Positions 54,049-64,000 of a DNA stretch of 64,000 bases are shown piece after piece. How positions within the stretch are numbered: the first letter of the stretch is position 1; the number at the start of each line of letters is the position of its first letter. The stretch is taken from contig JAJQCQ010000059.1 of NCBI GenBank assembly GCA_021202635.1, positions 1-64,000 of the forward strand, given 5' to 3'. The notes beneath the pieces are model-generated. The model was not told the origin of the DNA. It was given only the letters and a program-made list of their open reading frames with translations, and ran no database searches. The DNA comes from Lachnospiraceae bacterium. GTDB taxonomy: Bacteria; Bacillota; Clostridia; Lachnospirales; Lachnospiraceae. Made by a program: the position numbers and the translations under genes.

Positions 54049-55011
54049 ATGGCTGGAACAACAAAAAACACAAACAACAGCGCTGTTTCTGCTAAAAAAC
54101 CCCCGAGGGAGTCTTTTAGCAGGCACATACGCAAGTACTGGATGTGGTACTCGATGATGCTGATACCGCTTGTGTATTACATCGTCTTCCGCTACATTCC
54201 GATGGCGGGCAATATCATTGCCTTCCGCCACTATCGTGCAGGCAGCAGTATTTTCGGAGATGAGTGGAGCGGACTGAAGTATTTCAAGCAGTTCGTCCGG
54301 GACTCCAATTTCTGGAGGGCATTCCGGAACACACTGCTTTTGAACTTTGAGTATCTGATCATCAGCTTTCCGATCACGATTGCCTTTGCTTTGCTTTTGA
54401 ATGAAATAAAGAATACGAAGTTTAAGAAGGTTGTGCAGACGATCTCTTATCTGCCGCACTTTATCTCCATGGTTATCGTAGCCGGTATGGTGCGTGAAAT
54501 TCTTTCCACCAGCGGCCCGATCAACAGCTTCATCACCTCCATGGGTGGGAGCGCAATTCAGTTTATCAGCTTACCGCAATGGTTTCCGACGATCTTCGTG
54601 GTGACCGGTGTATGGCAGGGCCTTGGCTGGAACACCATCCTTTACCTGGCGGCGATGGCCGGCATCAGTCCGGATATGTACGAGGCGGCGGATCTGGACG
54701 GTGCGAGTAAGTTCCAGCAGTGTATTTACATAACATTGCCGTCGATTCTTCCAACGATCGCGACACTGCTGATCCTGAATATTGGCCAGCTGTGCGGCTC
54801 CGGCGCATTTGAGAAGGTCTTCCTTCTGTATCAGCCGACTACCTATGAGACGGCCGATATCATCGCTACTTATGTTTACCGTATGGGTCTTGGCTCCGGC
54901 AACTACAGCTACGCGACCGCGGTAGGTCTGTTCCAGGGTCTGATTAACCTGACACTTCTGACTGTGGCGAATAAGGTGTCCAAGAAGGTTGCGGGCACAG
55001 GCCTGTATTAA
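54049..55011 (+). CDS. Sugar ABC transporter permease (LplB-like)
   Basis: 320 aa; EAADLDGASKFQQCIYITLPSILPTIATLLILNIG EAA loop. Confidence 0.9.
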   Translation: MAGTTKNTNNSAVSAKKPPRESFSRHIRKYWMWYSMMLIPLVYYIVFRYIPMAGNIIAFRHYRAGSSIFGDEWSGLKYFKQFVRDSNFWRAFRNTLLLNFEYLIISFPITIAFALLLNEIKNTKFKKVVQTISYLPHFISMVIVAGMVREILSTSGPINSFITSMGGSAIQFISLPQWFPTIFVVTGVWQGLGWNTILYLAAMAGISPDMYEAADLDGASKFQQCIYITLPSILPTIATLLILNIGQLCGSGAFEKVFLLYQPTTYETADIIATYVYRMGLGSGNYSYATAVGLFQGLINLTLLTVANKVSKKVAGTGLY

Positions 55012-55027
55012 GGAGGGAGGAACTACG

Positions 55028-55918
55028 ATGGCGAAAACACATAACGGCAGCGCGATCAAGGTTTCGCGCGGTTACCGTATTTTTACTGTATGTAATACGA
55101 TCCTCATGATCGTGATCTGTGCGGTTATGCTTTATCCGTTCCTGTACCTGATTGCGCAGTCGTTTTCTTCGTATGACGCGATTGTAGCAGGGAAGGTAGG
55201 ACTGCTTCCGGTGGATTTCAGTGTAGATACGTATATCTATGTAATTACGAACGGTGTATTTATCCCGGACTACATTAATACGATTGTATACTCGATCACC
55301 GGTACGGTGCTGGCGCTGTTTTTCTCGGCGCTGCTGGCTTACCCGATGTCAAAGTCGGAGCTGTGGGGCAATAAGTTTGTCGGACCATTCATCATCTTCA
55401 CGATGTATTTTGGCGGCGGCATGATCCCGAACTACCTGTTGATGATCAACCTGGGACTGCAGGATACTGTAGCAGCATTCCTTCTTCCGTCCCTGATCTC
55501 TACTTACTACGTGATTCTGATGCGTTCTTTCTTCGAGACCGTTCCGAAAGAGCTCGAAGAAGCGGGCGAGATGGATGGCCTGAATAAATACGGTGTATTT
55601 TTCCGGATTGCGCTTCCGCTTTCCAAGCCGATCATCGCGACCATGGTTCTGTTTTACCTGGTTATGTACTGGAACGACTGGTTTAACGCGTTCCTGTATC
55701 TGGATACGCAGAGCAAATGGCCTGTGGCTTATTACCTGCGGAACCTGATCTCTACCGCATCCTCTTCTACCTCACAGGATGCGGGCGAGACGATTGCGAT
55801 TGCGGCGAATATCAAATCCTGCGCCATGGTACTGACGGCGGCGCCGATTATCTGCGTCTACCCGTTCATTCAGAAGTACTTCGTACAGGGCATGATGCTC
55901 GGCGGCGTAAAGGGCTGA
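55028..55918 (+). CDS. Carbohydrate ABC transporter permease (LplC/YtcP-like)
   Basis: EEAGEMDGLNKYGVFFRIALPLSKPIIATM EAA loop; ends MLGGVKG. Confidence 0.9.
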   Translation: MAKTHNGSAIKVSRGYRIFTVCNTILMIVICAVMLYPFLYLIAQSFSSYDAIVAGKVGLLPVDFSVDTYIYVITNGVFIPDYINTIVYSITGTVLALFFSALLAYPMSKSELWGNKFVGPFIIFTMYFGGGMIPNYLLMINLGLQDTVAAFLLPSLISTYYVILMRSFFETVPKELEEAGEMDGLNKYGVFFRIALPLSKPIIATMVLFYLVMYWNDWFNAFLYLDTQSKWPVAYYLRNLISTASSSTSQDAGETIAIAANIKSCAMVLTAAPIICVYPFIQKYFVQGMMLGGVKG

Positions 55919-56024
55919 TCACACACGAAATGTATGTTGGCACAGTCTGGCAGAGAGCGCAGGTGTGCGGTGAAGCATAATTGATCGTTTGCTCTTGTGA
56001 AAGAGCTTATGATATAGAAAGACA

Positions 56025-56117
56025 TAGCGAACGTCAGCAAAAGAGGATTCTTCTTCCCGGAATTATTTTGTAATCGGGACGGTAAACGGAATTTGCGAAT
56101 TGGCCTGACGTTCGCTA
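56025..56117 (+). promoter_or_regulatory. Inverted repeat bracketing the SBP leader
   Basis: TAGCGAACGTCAG (56025-56037)/CTGACGTTCGCTA (56105-56117), perfect 13 bp. Confidence 0.65.
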
Positions 56118-56180
56118 AAAACGGATTTACACAGCCGTTTGCACAATTTCTCAGATTTTATAATAAGGAGGAAAAAGACA

Positions 56181-57914
56181 ATGAAAACAATTTCCAGACG
56201 TGATTTTCTGAAAGGTTCCGCGGCAGGCATGATGGGCGTAGCGCTTGCCGGCTTTATGGGACCGATCTCTGCTTCTGCAAGCGAAGATACCGACAATGGC
56301 GACGGCAGCTTCTACAACGCAGATCTGGGATATACCTATGGCACAACATTCTATTCGGATGAGCCGGTGACTTACACCATGTTCTTCAACGACAACGATG
56401 CGTATCCGATCCAGGACAGCTGGTATACAGACGGCGGTATCTTTGATGAGATCACCAAGGCAACCAACGTTTCCCTGGACATCACAGTTGTAAACAATGC
56501 GAGCTACTCTGATAAGGTAACACTGGCGATCTCCGGTGGTACCGCTCCGTACATCATTCCGAAGATGTACAGTGAGACCGCGTATGTGACCGGCGGCGGC
56601 ATCGTTGCGGTTTCTGATTATGTAGATTACATGACGAATTACTCTGGCATGATCGAGGATTACGGGCTTCAGACAGAGGTAGATACTCTGCTTCAGGAGG
56701 ATGGCCGCTATTATCGTCTGCCGGGTCTGAAAGAGACCGCTCTTCAGGACTACTCCCTGCTGATCCGTTCCGATCTCTTTGAGGCGGCTGGTTACGATGT
56801 GACTACTCTCGAAGAGAACTGGACCTGGGATGAGTTCACGGATATCCTGGTTGATGTAAAGGCATACATGGTAGAGCAGGGCATGATCGATGAGTCCGCT
56901 TATATCTGGTCTGACCGCTGGTGCGGCGCTACTTCCGGATATGGCCAGGGCGGCTGCCTGCTGAACCTGATGGCTGCTACCTATGGTATCCACAGCGGCT
57001 GGAGCATCACATCCAATTCCGCTGGTCTGTATTTCGACTGGGATGCAGATGAGTTCAAGCTCAGCGCAACGAGCGACGCGTACAAAGAGTACATGACCAT
57101 GGTACAGCGCCTGGTAAGCGAAGGCATCCTTGATCCGGAGACCTGGAGCCAGGAAGATGACACTGCGGACGGTAAGTTCTATCGTGGCGAGACGGCTCTG
57201 ATTTCCACGAACCGTTCTTCCTATACAACACAGATCGATGGTCTGACCTCTCAGCTGGGTGAGGGTAACTTCTCCGTATATGAGGTTGTTATTCCGAAGG
57301 GAACCAACAATTATCAGGCTGAGAATTCCCGTCTGGAGTGCGGTGTCTGCATTTCTTCCACCGCTCTGAATGATCTGGGCGAGGACGAGTTCATCAAGAT
57401 GATGCGCTTCGTTGACTGGCTGTGGTATTCCGAGGCAGGTCTGACTCTGACTAAGTGGGGCGTAGAGGGCGATACCTACACCGTGACCGATGGTACCTAT
57501 GCGCTGACTGATGGCTATTACTGCGGCGGACTTTCCATTTCTCAGACCTCTGACGATCAGGTAGATCTGCGTATGGAGAAGGGCTTCGCGTGCGGCAACT
57601 TTATGTACAGCGGCAGCCAGGAGCTTCTGACCAGCAACTTCTCTGCAGAGTTGAGAGATTACTATGACAGGATGTCTGCTTACAGAGAACTGTCTGAGAT
57701 TGATCCGTCGATCGCTATGAGCGAGGATGATTCCGAGATGGCGAACCTGTGGGCAACTCCGCTGGTTGATACGATCAATACCTGGACGCTGAAGTTCGCG
57801 ATGGGTCAGGCTGACGTAGAGGCTGACTGGGATACTTATGTAGCAGAGGTAGAAGCACAGAATGCAGACAGCCTTGTAAATCTGTACAATGACTACTATC
57901 AGGCAAGCAAATAA
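56181..57914 (+). CDS. Extracellular solute-binding protein with Tat-like signal
   Basis: MKTISRRDFLKGSAAGMMGVALAGFMGPISASASED; downstream of the two permeases; SBP type-1-like sequence. Confidence 0.85.
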   Translation: MKTISRRDFLKGSAAGMMGVALAGFMGPISASASEDTDNGDGSFYNADLGYTYGTTFYSDEPVTYTMFFNDNDAYPIQDSWYTDGGIFDEITKATNVSLDITVVNNASYSDKVTLAISGGTAPYIIPKMYSETAYVTGGGIVAVSDYVDYMTNYSGMIEDYGLQTEVDTLLQEDGRYYRLPGLKETALQDYSLLIRSDLFEAAGYDVTTLEENWTWDEFTDILVDVKAYMVEQGMIDESAYIWSDRWCGATSGYGQGGCLLNLMAATYGIHSGWSITSNSAGLYFDWDADEFKLSATSDAYKEYMTMVQRLVSEGILDPETWSQEDDTADGKFYRGETALISTNRSSYTTQIDGLTSQLGEGNFSVYEVVIPKGTNNYQAENSRLECGVCISSTALNDLGEDEFIKMMRFVDWLWYSEAGLTLTKWGVEGDTYTVTDGTYALTDGYYCGGLSISQTSDDQVDLRMEKGFACGNFMYSGSQELLTSNFSAELRDYYDRMSAYRELSEIDPSIAMSEDDSEMANLWATPLVDTINTWTLKFAMGQADVEADWDTYVAEVEAQNADSLVNLYNDYYQASK

Positions 57915-57977
57915 AGAATGACGTGTGTCTGGTTCAGACCATGAGATTATGGACTGAGCGGAAAACGGATCACGCGA

Positions 57978-58018
57978 AAATGGGAGACCGGCAAAAAGGC
58001 CGGTCTCCTTTTTTTGCG
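57978..58018 (+). terminator. Rho-independent terminator of the ABC operon
   Basis: ggagaccggcaaaaaggccggtctccttttttt. Confidence 0.85.
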
Positions 58019-58172
58019 TGCAATACTGTTCTGAACCGTTACCATAAAATTAAATTATAGGTTACCGTATACGCCAAATTTTTTGAACTTTTTTGTCGGG
58101 GAGAAAAAGGTATAATACAGAAGAGTGATGAAAGAGGATATACACATTTACAAACACAAAGGAGAGAATGGG

Positions 58173-59552
58173 ATGAACAGATATTTGCAGGAATGGTATG
58201 ATCGAAAGACAGATGAGGTGCGCAAGGTGATTCATTCGATTTGGGAGCACCCGGAGACCTGTTTTCAGGAACAGTTTGCGACAGAGGCGGTCAGAGCTTT
58301 TGTGGCGAACGAGGGATATGACGAGATTCTGGTCAGAGATGTCAGAGATTTCAAAAATACAGAAACAGCTACGCCGAACAGTGTGATTGCTGTGTATGGG
58401 AGCGGGCATCCGGTGATTGCGATCGTAGGTGAACTGGATGCACTTCCAGGTCTGCAGCAGGATGCAGTTCCTTATAAAAGTGTCGGAGCAGGAGCCGGTC
58501 ATGGCTGCGGCCACTGCCTGATGGCGGGTGGAGCGATGGCTGCGGCTTCTGCTCTTCGGTATGCGATGGAAAAGGAAGGCCTGAAGGGAACGGTGAAGCT
58601 GATTGAAGCTCCTGCTGAGGAGGGCGGTTGTGGAAAAGGATGGCTGGTGGCCAACGGCGTATTTGATGATGTGGATATGGCTCTTATGTGGCATTCCAGT
58701 CTGGTACCTCTTAACTTTTCTCCTACGGCTTCCATGTCTGTGTATGATGTGGATTTTGAATTCTTTGGCAAGTCGGCACATGCGGCCGGAATGCCGGAAA
58801 ACGGCAGAAGCGCGCTGGATGCGGTTCAGCTGATGAATATTGGTATTGAATTTATGAGAGAGCATGTGAATCAGAATGTGCGGATGCATTACAATATCCC
58901 CAGCGGAGGCGCAGCGGCCAATATTGTTCCTGACTATGCTTCCGTTCACTATATGTTCCGCTCCTCCAGCGGGGATGAGGATGCCAGAGAAGTGTTTGAG
59001 AGAGGTCTGAAAGTAGCACAGGGGGCTGCTTTGATGACGGAAACGCAGATGAAATACAAAATCACGTCCCTGCTGCCTCATCAGTATTATAATCTGCCGC
59101 TGTGCCGGTTCATGGATCAGGCAGTTCCTGAAGTGCCGCCTCTGACTTTTACGGAAGAAGAATACGCGTTTGCCCGGGAGCTTTGGGAGAATACTATGGG
59201 GAAACCGGCGCCTGAGGATCCGGAGAAGGTATTGAATACGAAATTCTTGCCCTATACGGATACGGTGGATGAATCTTTTTCTTCCTGTACAGATGCGGCA
59301 ATCATGAGTCATGTGGTACCTACGGTTCATTATCATGGAAGCGGCCGGCTGGCGGGGACACCAGGACATCACTGGAATATTACCAGCACCTCCGGAATGA
59401 GCATCGGCGAAAAAGGGGGGATTTATGCTTACAGCGTATTGGCGCAGGGCGCATATAATGTACTTACGCATCCGGAGGTGACAAAGGAATTCTGGGATTA
59501 TCAGAAATCTTTAAATATTCCGCCGTATGAATTTTTTGAAACAATCAATTAA
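58173..59552 (+). CDS. M20 family amidohydrolase (AbgB-like)
   Basis: VGELDALPGLQQDAV, GAGHGCGHCLMAGGAM, FFGKSAHAAGMPENGRSALDA motifs. Confidence 0.88.
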   Translation: MNRYLQEWYDRKTDEVRKVIHSIWEHPETCFQEQFATEAVRAFVANEGYDEILVRDVRDFKNTETATPNSVIAVYGSGHPVIAIVGELDALPGLQQDAVPYKSVGAGAGHGCGHCLMAGGAMAAASALRYAMEKEGLKGTVKLIEAPAEEGGCGKGWLVANGVFDDVDMALMWHSSLVPLNFSPTASMSVYDVDFEFFGKSAHAAGMPENGRSALDAVQLMNIGIEFMREHVNQNVRMHYNIPSGGAAANIVPDYASVHYMFRSSSGDEDAREVFERGLKVAQGAALMTETQMKYKITSLLPHQYYNLPLCRFMDQAVPEVPPLTFTEEEYAFARELWENTMGKPAPEDPEKVLNTKFLPYTDTVDESFSSCTDAAIMSHVVPTVHYHGSGRLAGTPGHHWNITSTSGMSIGEKGGIYAYSVLAQGAYNVLTHPEVTKEFWDYQKSLNIPPYEFFETIN

Positions 59553-59566
59553 AGGACGCATAAAAA

Positions 59567-60916
59567 GTGAAAGCAGAAGACAAAATTGAAATATTTGAAA
59601 AGGAAGCCATCTCTTCGGCAGTCATTAAGCTGGCGGTTCCTACGGTGATCAGCTCCCTGGTAACCGTGATTTACAGCCTTGTAGATACCTATTTTGTAGG
59701 TTTTATGAATGATCCGATCGAAACAGCTGCGGTGACTCTGGCAGCGCCGGTATTGCTGGCGTTTAACGCGGTCAACAATCTTTTCGGGGTAGGAGCCTCC
59801 AGTCTGATCAGCCGGTCGATGGGGTTAAAGGATTATGATAAAGTAAAAAAAGCATCTGCCTTCGGGTTTTACTGTGCGCTGATTGCCAGTATTTTGTTCT
59901 CACTGGTGTGCTTTTTCTTTCGAACCGGTCTCCTGCAGCTGCTGGGAGCCGACAGCAGTACGGAAGGAACGACATGGGGATATATGCTCTGGGCGGTGTG
60001 CCTGGGAGCGCCGCCGTCCATTCTGTCTGTAGTGATGGCATATATCATCCGGTCTGAGGGTTCTTCCTTGCATGCCAGTATCGGAACGATGAGCGGATGC
60101 ATACTGAATATGGTTCTGGATCCTGTTTTTATTTTAGGATTCCACATGGGGGCGGCGGGCGCGGGAATCGCTACAATGATCTCTAATTATGTGGCGTGTG
60201 CTTATTTTCTGATCTTTATGTTTGTACGAAGAAAAAACACGTTCCTGAGTATTCATCCGAAGGATTTTCAGTTCACGCTTCCTATGGTGAAAGATGTGTG
60301 TGTGGTAGGGATTCCCGCCGCGATTCAGAACCTGCTGAATGTGACCGGTATGACAATTCTGAATAATTTTGCGGCGCCTTATGGGGCAGATGCGGTATCC
60401 GCTATTGGAATTTCTCATAAAATCGCTATGGTGCCTCTGAACACAGCCTTGGGATTCTCGACCGGTGTGATGCCACTGATTGGGTATAATTATTCTAATA
60501 AAAATTACCGGCGGATGAAAGAGAGTATTACGTATTCGTTCAAATTGATGCTTCCAATTATGGTTGTGATATCGGTACTGCTGTTTGTTTTTTCGACGCC
60601 GGTTGTGCATCTGTTTATGGAAGATGAATCAGTAGTGGCATATGGTTCCGCCTTTTTGAAGGAGGCATGTATCGGTCTTCCGCTGTTTCTGGTGGATTTT
60701 ATGGCGGTACAGGTGTATCAGGCACTGGGAAAAGGGCAATATGCATTTGCGTTTGCGATTACCAGAAAAATCATTCTGGAAATACCCGCAATTATTATAT
60801 TGAATCGTATTTTTCCATTGTATGGAATTGCGTTCGCGCAGAGCTTCTCGGAAATATGTCTGGGATGTGTGGGGATTGTCTGTCTGTGCAGGCTGTTTCG
60901 TAAATACAAGGACTAA
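59567..60916 (+). CDS. MATE family efflux transporter
   Basis: VPTVISSLVTVIYSLVDTYFVGFM and MGAAGAGIATMISNYVAC motifs, 12 TM. Confidence 0.92.
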   Translation: MKAEDKIEIFEKEAISSAVIKLAVPTVISSLVTVIYSLVDTYFVGFMNDPIETAAVTLAAPVLLAFNAVNNLFGVGASSLISRSMGLKDYDKVKKASAFGFYCALIASILFSLVCFFFRTGLLQLLGADSSTEGTTWGYMLWAVCLGAPPSILSVVMAYIIRSEGSSLHASIGTMSGCILNMVLDPVFILGFHMGAAGAGIATMISNYVACAYFLIFMFVRRKNTFLSIHPKDFQFTLPMVKDVCVVGIPAAIQNLLNVTGMTILNNFAAPYGADAVSAIGISHKIAMVPLNTALGFSTGVMPLIGYNYSNKNYRRMKESITYSFKLMLPIMVVISVLLFVFSTPVVHLFMEDESVVAYGSAFLKEACIGLPLFLVDFMAVQVYQALGKGQYAFAFAITRKIILEIPAIIILNRIFPLYGIAFAQSFSEICLGCVGIVCLCRLFRKYKD

Positions 60917-61044
60917 AAATAGAGCAGGCGATGGAAGATCGTCTGCTCCATTTACATTTTTATATCTTTACAAATGCCCTGGAAACGTTTTATGATAGAA
61001 AAATCAAAGCGATAAAAGTTATAAAGGTTGAGGAGGGCAGCCCC

Positions 61045-61959
61045 ATGACATTTATTCAATTGAAGTATTTTTGTGAAGTATGCAGATGGAAAAGCATTAA
61101 CAAGGCGGCGGAGCAGTTGTTTGTCACACAGCCGGCGGTGTCCAACGCGATAAAAAAACTGGAAGAGGAATTGTCGACATCGCTGTTTATGAGAAATAAT
61201 AATAGAATGCTCCTGACGGACGCGGGAAGGTACCTCTACGATTCCGCTGTAAAGATATTGCACGAAATGGACGCGCTGGAAGAAAAGATGCTGCGGGATT
61301 ACGCGAATCAGTCTTCCTGTAATGAGATCAAAATTGGTCTTCCGCCTGCGTTCGCGAGCTGGTGCATTGATTTGCTGGATGAGCCGATCAGGAAACTGAA
61401 CCGGAAATATGACGAGAAAATCCGGGTTGCTCTGCTGGAGATTCATTCCGATTATCTGGAAGATGCTTTTCTGGATCAGAAGGTGGATCTGCTGATCTGC
61501 TCGGTAGATGGAAAGGTTCCGGAATACCTGGGGAAAAGGACCATTTATAAGACGAGCATAAAGGCATGTATGGGAATACAGAATCCGCTTGCTGACCGGG
61601 AGGTGATTCGAATGGAGGATCTGGCAGGCTATCCGTTAATTTATTCTGACCGCCTGGAGGGGAGCTTTATCCGCCATATCATTCAGATGGCCAATGAGGC
61701 TGGAGTGAGACTGAACTTTCAGTATTATTTTAAACGGGGAGAGGCCATCAGGAGCATCCTGAGCCGCACAAATGCGGTCGTTTTTGCCAGACCGGAGCTG
61801 TCCAATATAGAAGGCCCGGAGTTTGTATCAAAGCCGATGGAAAAAACCATAGAAAGTGAGCTGGATATTCTCTATGACAACCGATACGCGATGCGTAAGG
61901 AGGTTGTTTCCCTGATTGAATTCATCTTTTCCTCAGAAAAGGTGCGGGAATTAAAATGA
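61045..61959 (+). CDS. LysR family transcriptional regulator
   Basis: TFIQLKYFCEVCRWKSINKAAEQLFVTQPAVSNAIKKLEEELSTSLFMRN. Confidence 0.93.
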   Translation: MTFIQLKYFCEVCRWKSINKAAEQLFVTQPAVSNAIKKLEEELSTSLFMRNNNRMLLTDAGRYLYDSAVKILHEMDALEEKMLRDYANQSSCNEIKIGLPPAFASWCIDLLDEPIRKLNRKYDEKIRVALLEIHSDYLEDAFLDQKVDLLICSVDGKVPEYLGKRTIYKTSIKACMGIQNPLADREVIRMEDLAGYPLIYSDRLEGSFIRHIIQMANEAGVRLNFQYYFKRGEAIRSILSRTNAVVFARPELSNIEGPEFVSKPMEKTIESELDILYDNRYAMRKEVVSLIEFIFSSEKVRELK

Positions 61960-62176
61960 TTTTTTGTAACAGTACTGAGCAGTTACAATTTTTTATATAA
62001 ACGGAATTTTGATAGATTTTTCTTAGTGGACATCTGATGCCCAAAACGATTATGATAAGGACAGCAGAGGGGGCGACGATTGCATGATAGTGCAAAGAGG
62101 CACAGGCAATCGTCGTTTTTATGCGCAGTGCTGCGAGAGGTATTTTCCGGCTGTCGCCGGACGCAGCCCGCGCGGG

Positions 62177-62208
62177 CGAGCAGGACTTGGCAAGCCGCCT
62201 CCTGCTCG
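62177..62208. repeat. GC-rich palindromic repeat, copy 2
   Basis: CGAGCAGGA-cttggcaagccgcc-TCCTGCTCG, inside a longer GC-rich hairpin (CGCAGCC...GGCTGCG). Confidence 0.75.
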
Positions 62209-62255
62209 ATCGCAAATGCGCGCGGCTGCGCCATAATTACAAGGGAGGTGGGTGA

Positions 62256-64000
62256 GTGAAAAAGCTTAAGGCAGATGAATTTTACCGGTATCATATGCTG
62301 TCTGATTTAAAAATATCGCCGGAAGGAACAGGGACGGCGTTCCTGGTATCGCAGGTGGCAGACGATAAGAAATATCGGACAGAGCTTCTGGTCCTTCGGG
62401 AGGGAGAAACCCGCTGTATGGCAAGTGAGGTTGCTGCTTATTGCTGGAAGGATGAAACTTCCGTACTTTACAGTGTGAAAACGGAGGAAGATAACGGGAA
62501 GAAGGGTGTGCGTCTCTGGGAGATTTATGAGAAAAGTATGGACGGGGAGGCCAGAATATTTGCCCGGCTTCCGGTTCCTGTATCTGATCTGCAGAAAATA
62601 GCGGAAAATGTGTTTCTGTTTTCCTCATCGATTGATGTGAAATGTCCGGATTACGATAAGCTGGAGGAAAGCGAGAAGGAGGAGTATCACAGGAAAAAAG
62701 AGGAGGAAGCGGACTATATTGTTCTGGATGAGCTTCCATTTATGAAGAATGGAAAGCATTTTACGAACGGTGTTCGGAACGCATTATTTTTATATACTGC
62801 GGATGACGGATGTCTGAAACGGATCACAGGTTCCACGTATGACGTGGAAGAGTTTGCTGTGACCGGGGACTATGTGGCATATCGAGGCAGTGCTTACACC
62901 CGAAAATCCAACTGTAATGGTTCGGTGATGAGCTACAACATGAAAACGGGTGAGACAACCTGTCTGATGGAAGAGGGCAAATACAGGTGCTGGCTTCTAA
63001 ACAGCTGGAACGGGATGCCCATGGTAAAAATTAATGCGGTCGATCATCCCATGGGATGCGGAAGCACGGGATATTTTTATTCCCTGGACCCGGAATCCGG
63101 GAAGCTCTCTCCGATCAGTGAATTCGAATGCAACAGGAACTCGACGGTCAGCAGTGACTGCAGGCTGAGCGGAGGGAAGACGGTCTGTGCGGTGTCTGAC
63201 GCTACTTATTTTGTGACAACCAGAGGCTGTGATGGAATTCTGAAAAAATAGACACAAATGGAACCGTAACGTCTGTCATAGAAAAAGAAGGCTCCCTGGA
63301 CTTTTTTGACGTATGCGAAAAGACAGGAACGATTCACGCCGTATGCATGTACGAAAATCATTTGCAGGAGGTCTATGAAATTGATGAAGCAAAAGGCATT
63401 GCCAGACAGCTGACGCATATCAACGAGGGGATTCTGGACAACGTATATGTGGCAGACTGCGAAGAGTGCCGCTTTTGGTCGTGCGGCCAGGAGCTGGATG
63501 GCTTTGTGCTGCGGCCAAAGGATTTTGATCCGGAGAAACGGTACCCCGCAATTCTGGAAATTCACGGAGGACCAAAGGTGGCTTATGGTAAGGTCTTCTT
63601 TCATGAGATGCAGTATCTGGCGAATGAAGGATATTTTGTCTTTTTCTGCAATCCGACCGGATCCGATGGCAGAGGATTTGAGTTTGCCCATATTCATGGG
63701 AAGTGGGGAACCGTGGATTATCAGAATCTTATGGATTTTACCGATCAGGTGCTGGAGAAGTATCCGCAGATTGCCCCGGACCGGCTGGGGGTTACGGGAG
63801 GTTCCTACGGCGGCTTTATGACCAACTGGGTGATTGGGCATACAGACCGGTTTGCGGCGGCGGTATCCCAGCGTTCCATCGCAAATCAGGTAACGTCTTA
63901 CGGGATATCGGATATCGGCTATTTCTGTACCTGGGAGGAAGCCGGGGGAACGATGTATGACGCCTTTGAGCAGGTATGGGAAAGCTCCCCTCTGAAGCAT
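62256..64000 (+). CDS. S9 family prolyl oligopeptidase/acylaminoacyl peptidase, frameshifted at A6 (63243-63248), truncated by window end
   Basis: N-terminal beta-propeller-like ORF ends at 63251. The next frame continues IDTNGTVTSVIEKEGSLDFF...ILEIHGGPKVAYG...RLGVTGGSYGGFMTNWVIGHTDRF to 64000. Confidence 0.8.

Noticed and set aside
58024-58042. tactgttctgaaccgttac as a family-1 copy
   Set aside because: Single arm only, next to an ordinary terminator; too little to call. The same applies to gtaacagtactgagcagttac at 61967.
63243-63251. Canonical -1 slippery site in the S9 peptidase
   Set aside because: CTG AAA AAA TAG lacks a proper X XXY YYZ heptamer in the zero frame.

Overview
The window is about 64 kb of Gram-positive, probably Clostridia/Lachnospiraceae-like chromosome. 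The taxon is inferred from gene content (SpoVG, GlgC/GlgD pair, DnaD/DnaI, DUF5685). Most genes lie on the + strand. Layout: (1) an Rpn-like PD-(D/E)XK nuclease gene with a strong internal in-frame ribosome-binding site and start, so it may be a toxin/intragenic-antitoxin gene; (2) a SprT/YgjP-like metallopeptidase and a Tat-signal FMN/FAD reductase; (3) a roughly 26 kb glycan/uronate utilisation island (GH78, GH2 glucuronidase, M14-like deacylase with a homopolymer frameshift, GH28, sugar isomerase, YesL, GH105, KdgK, MFS, UxaB, UxaA, PAS protein, GH2 galactosidase, GH115, polyol dehydrogenase); (4) a housekeeping block (DnaD, DnaI, Prs, MurC, GlgC, GlgD, SpoVG, CtpA, a sigma-like protein, Pyk, a two-component system, zinc-ribbon/DUF5685/DnaJ proteins, MscL, SbcD/YhaN-like); (5) an AraC-ABC importer-SBP unit and an M20-MATE-LysR-S9 peptidase cluster. 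The main non-gene signals are a modular ~175 bp intergenic inverted-repeat family present at least five times (two copies supply the stop codon of the preceding gene), six DnaA-box matches in about 165 bp upstream of dnaD/dnaI, a cloverleaf-like ~118 nt element between two GH genes, an mscL gene split by TAA-ATG, two homopolymer frameshifts, and in-frame repeat inserts in the GH2 galactosidase. All family calls come from reading the translations; no database search was run.
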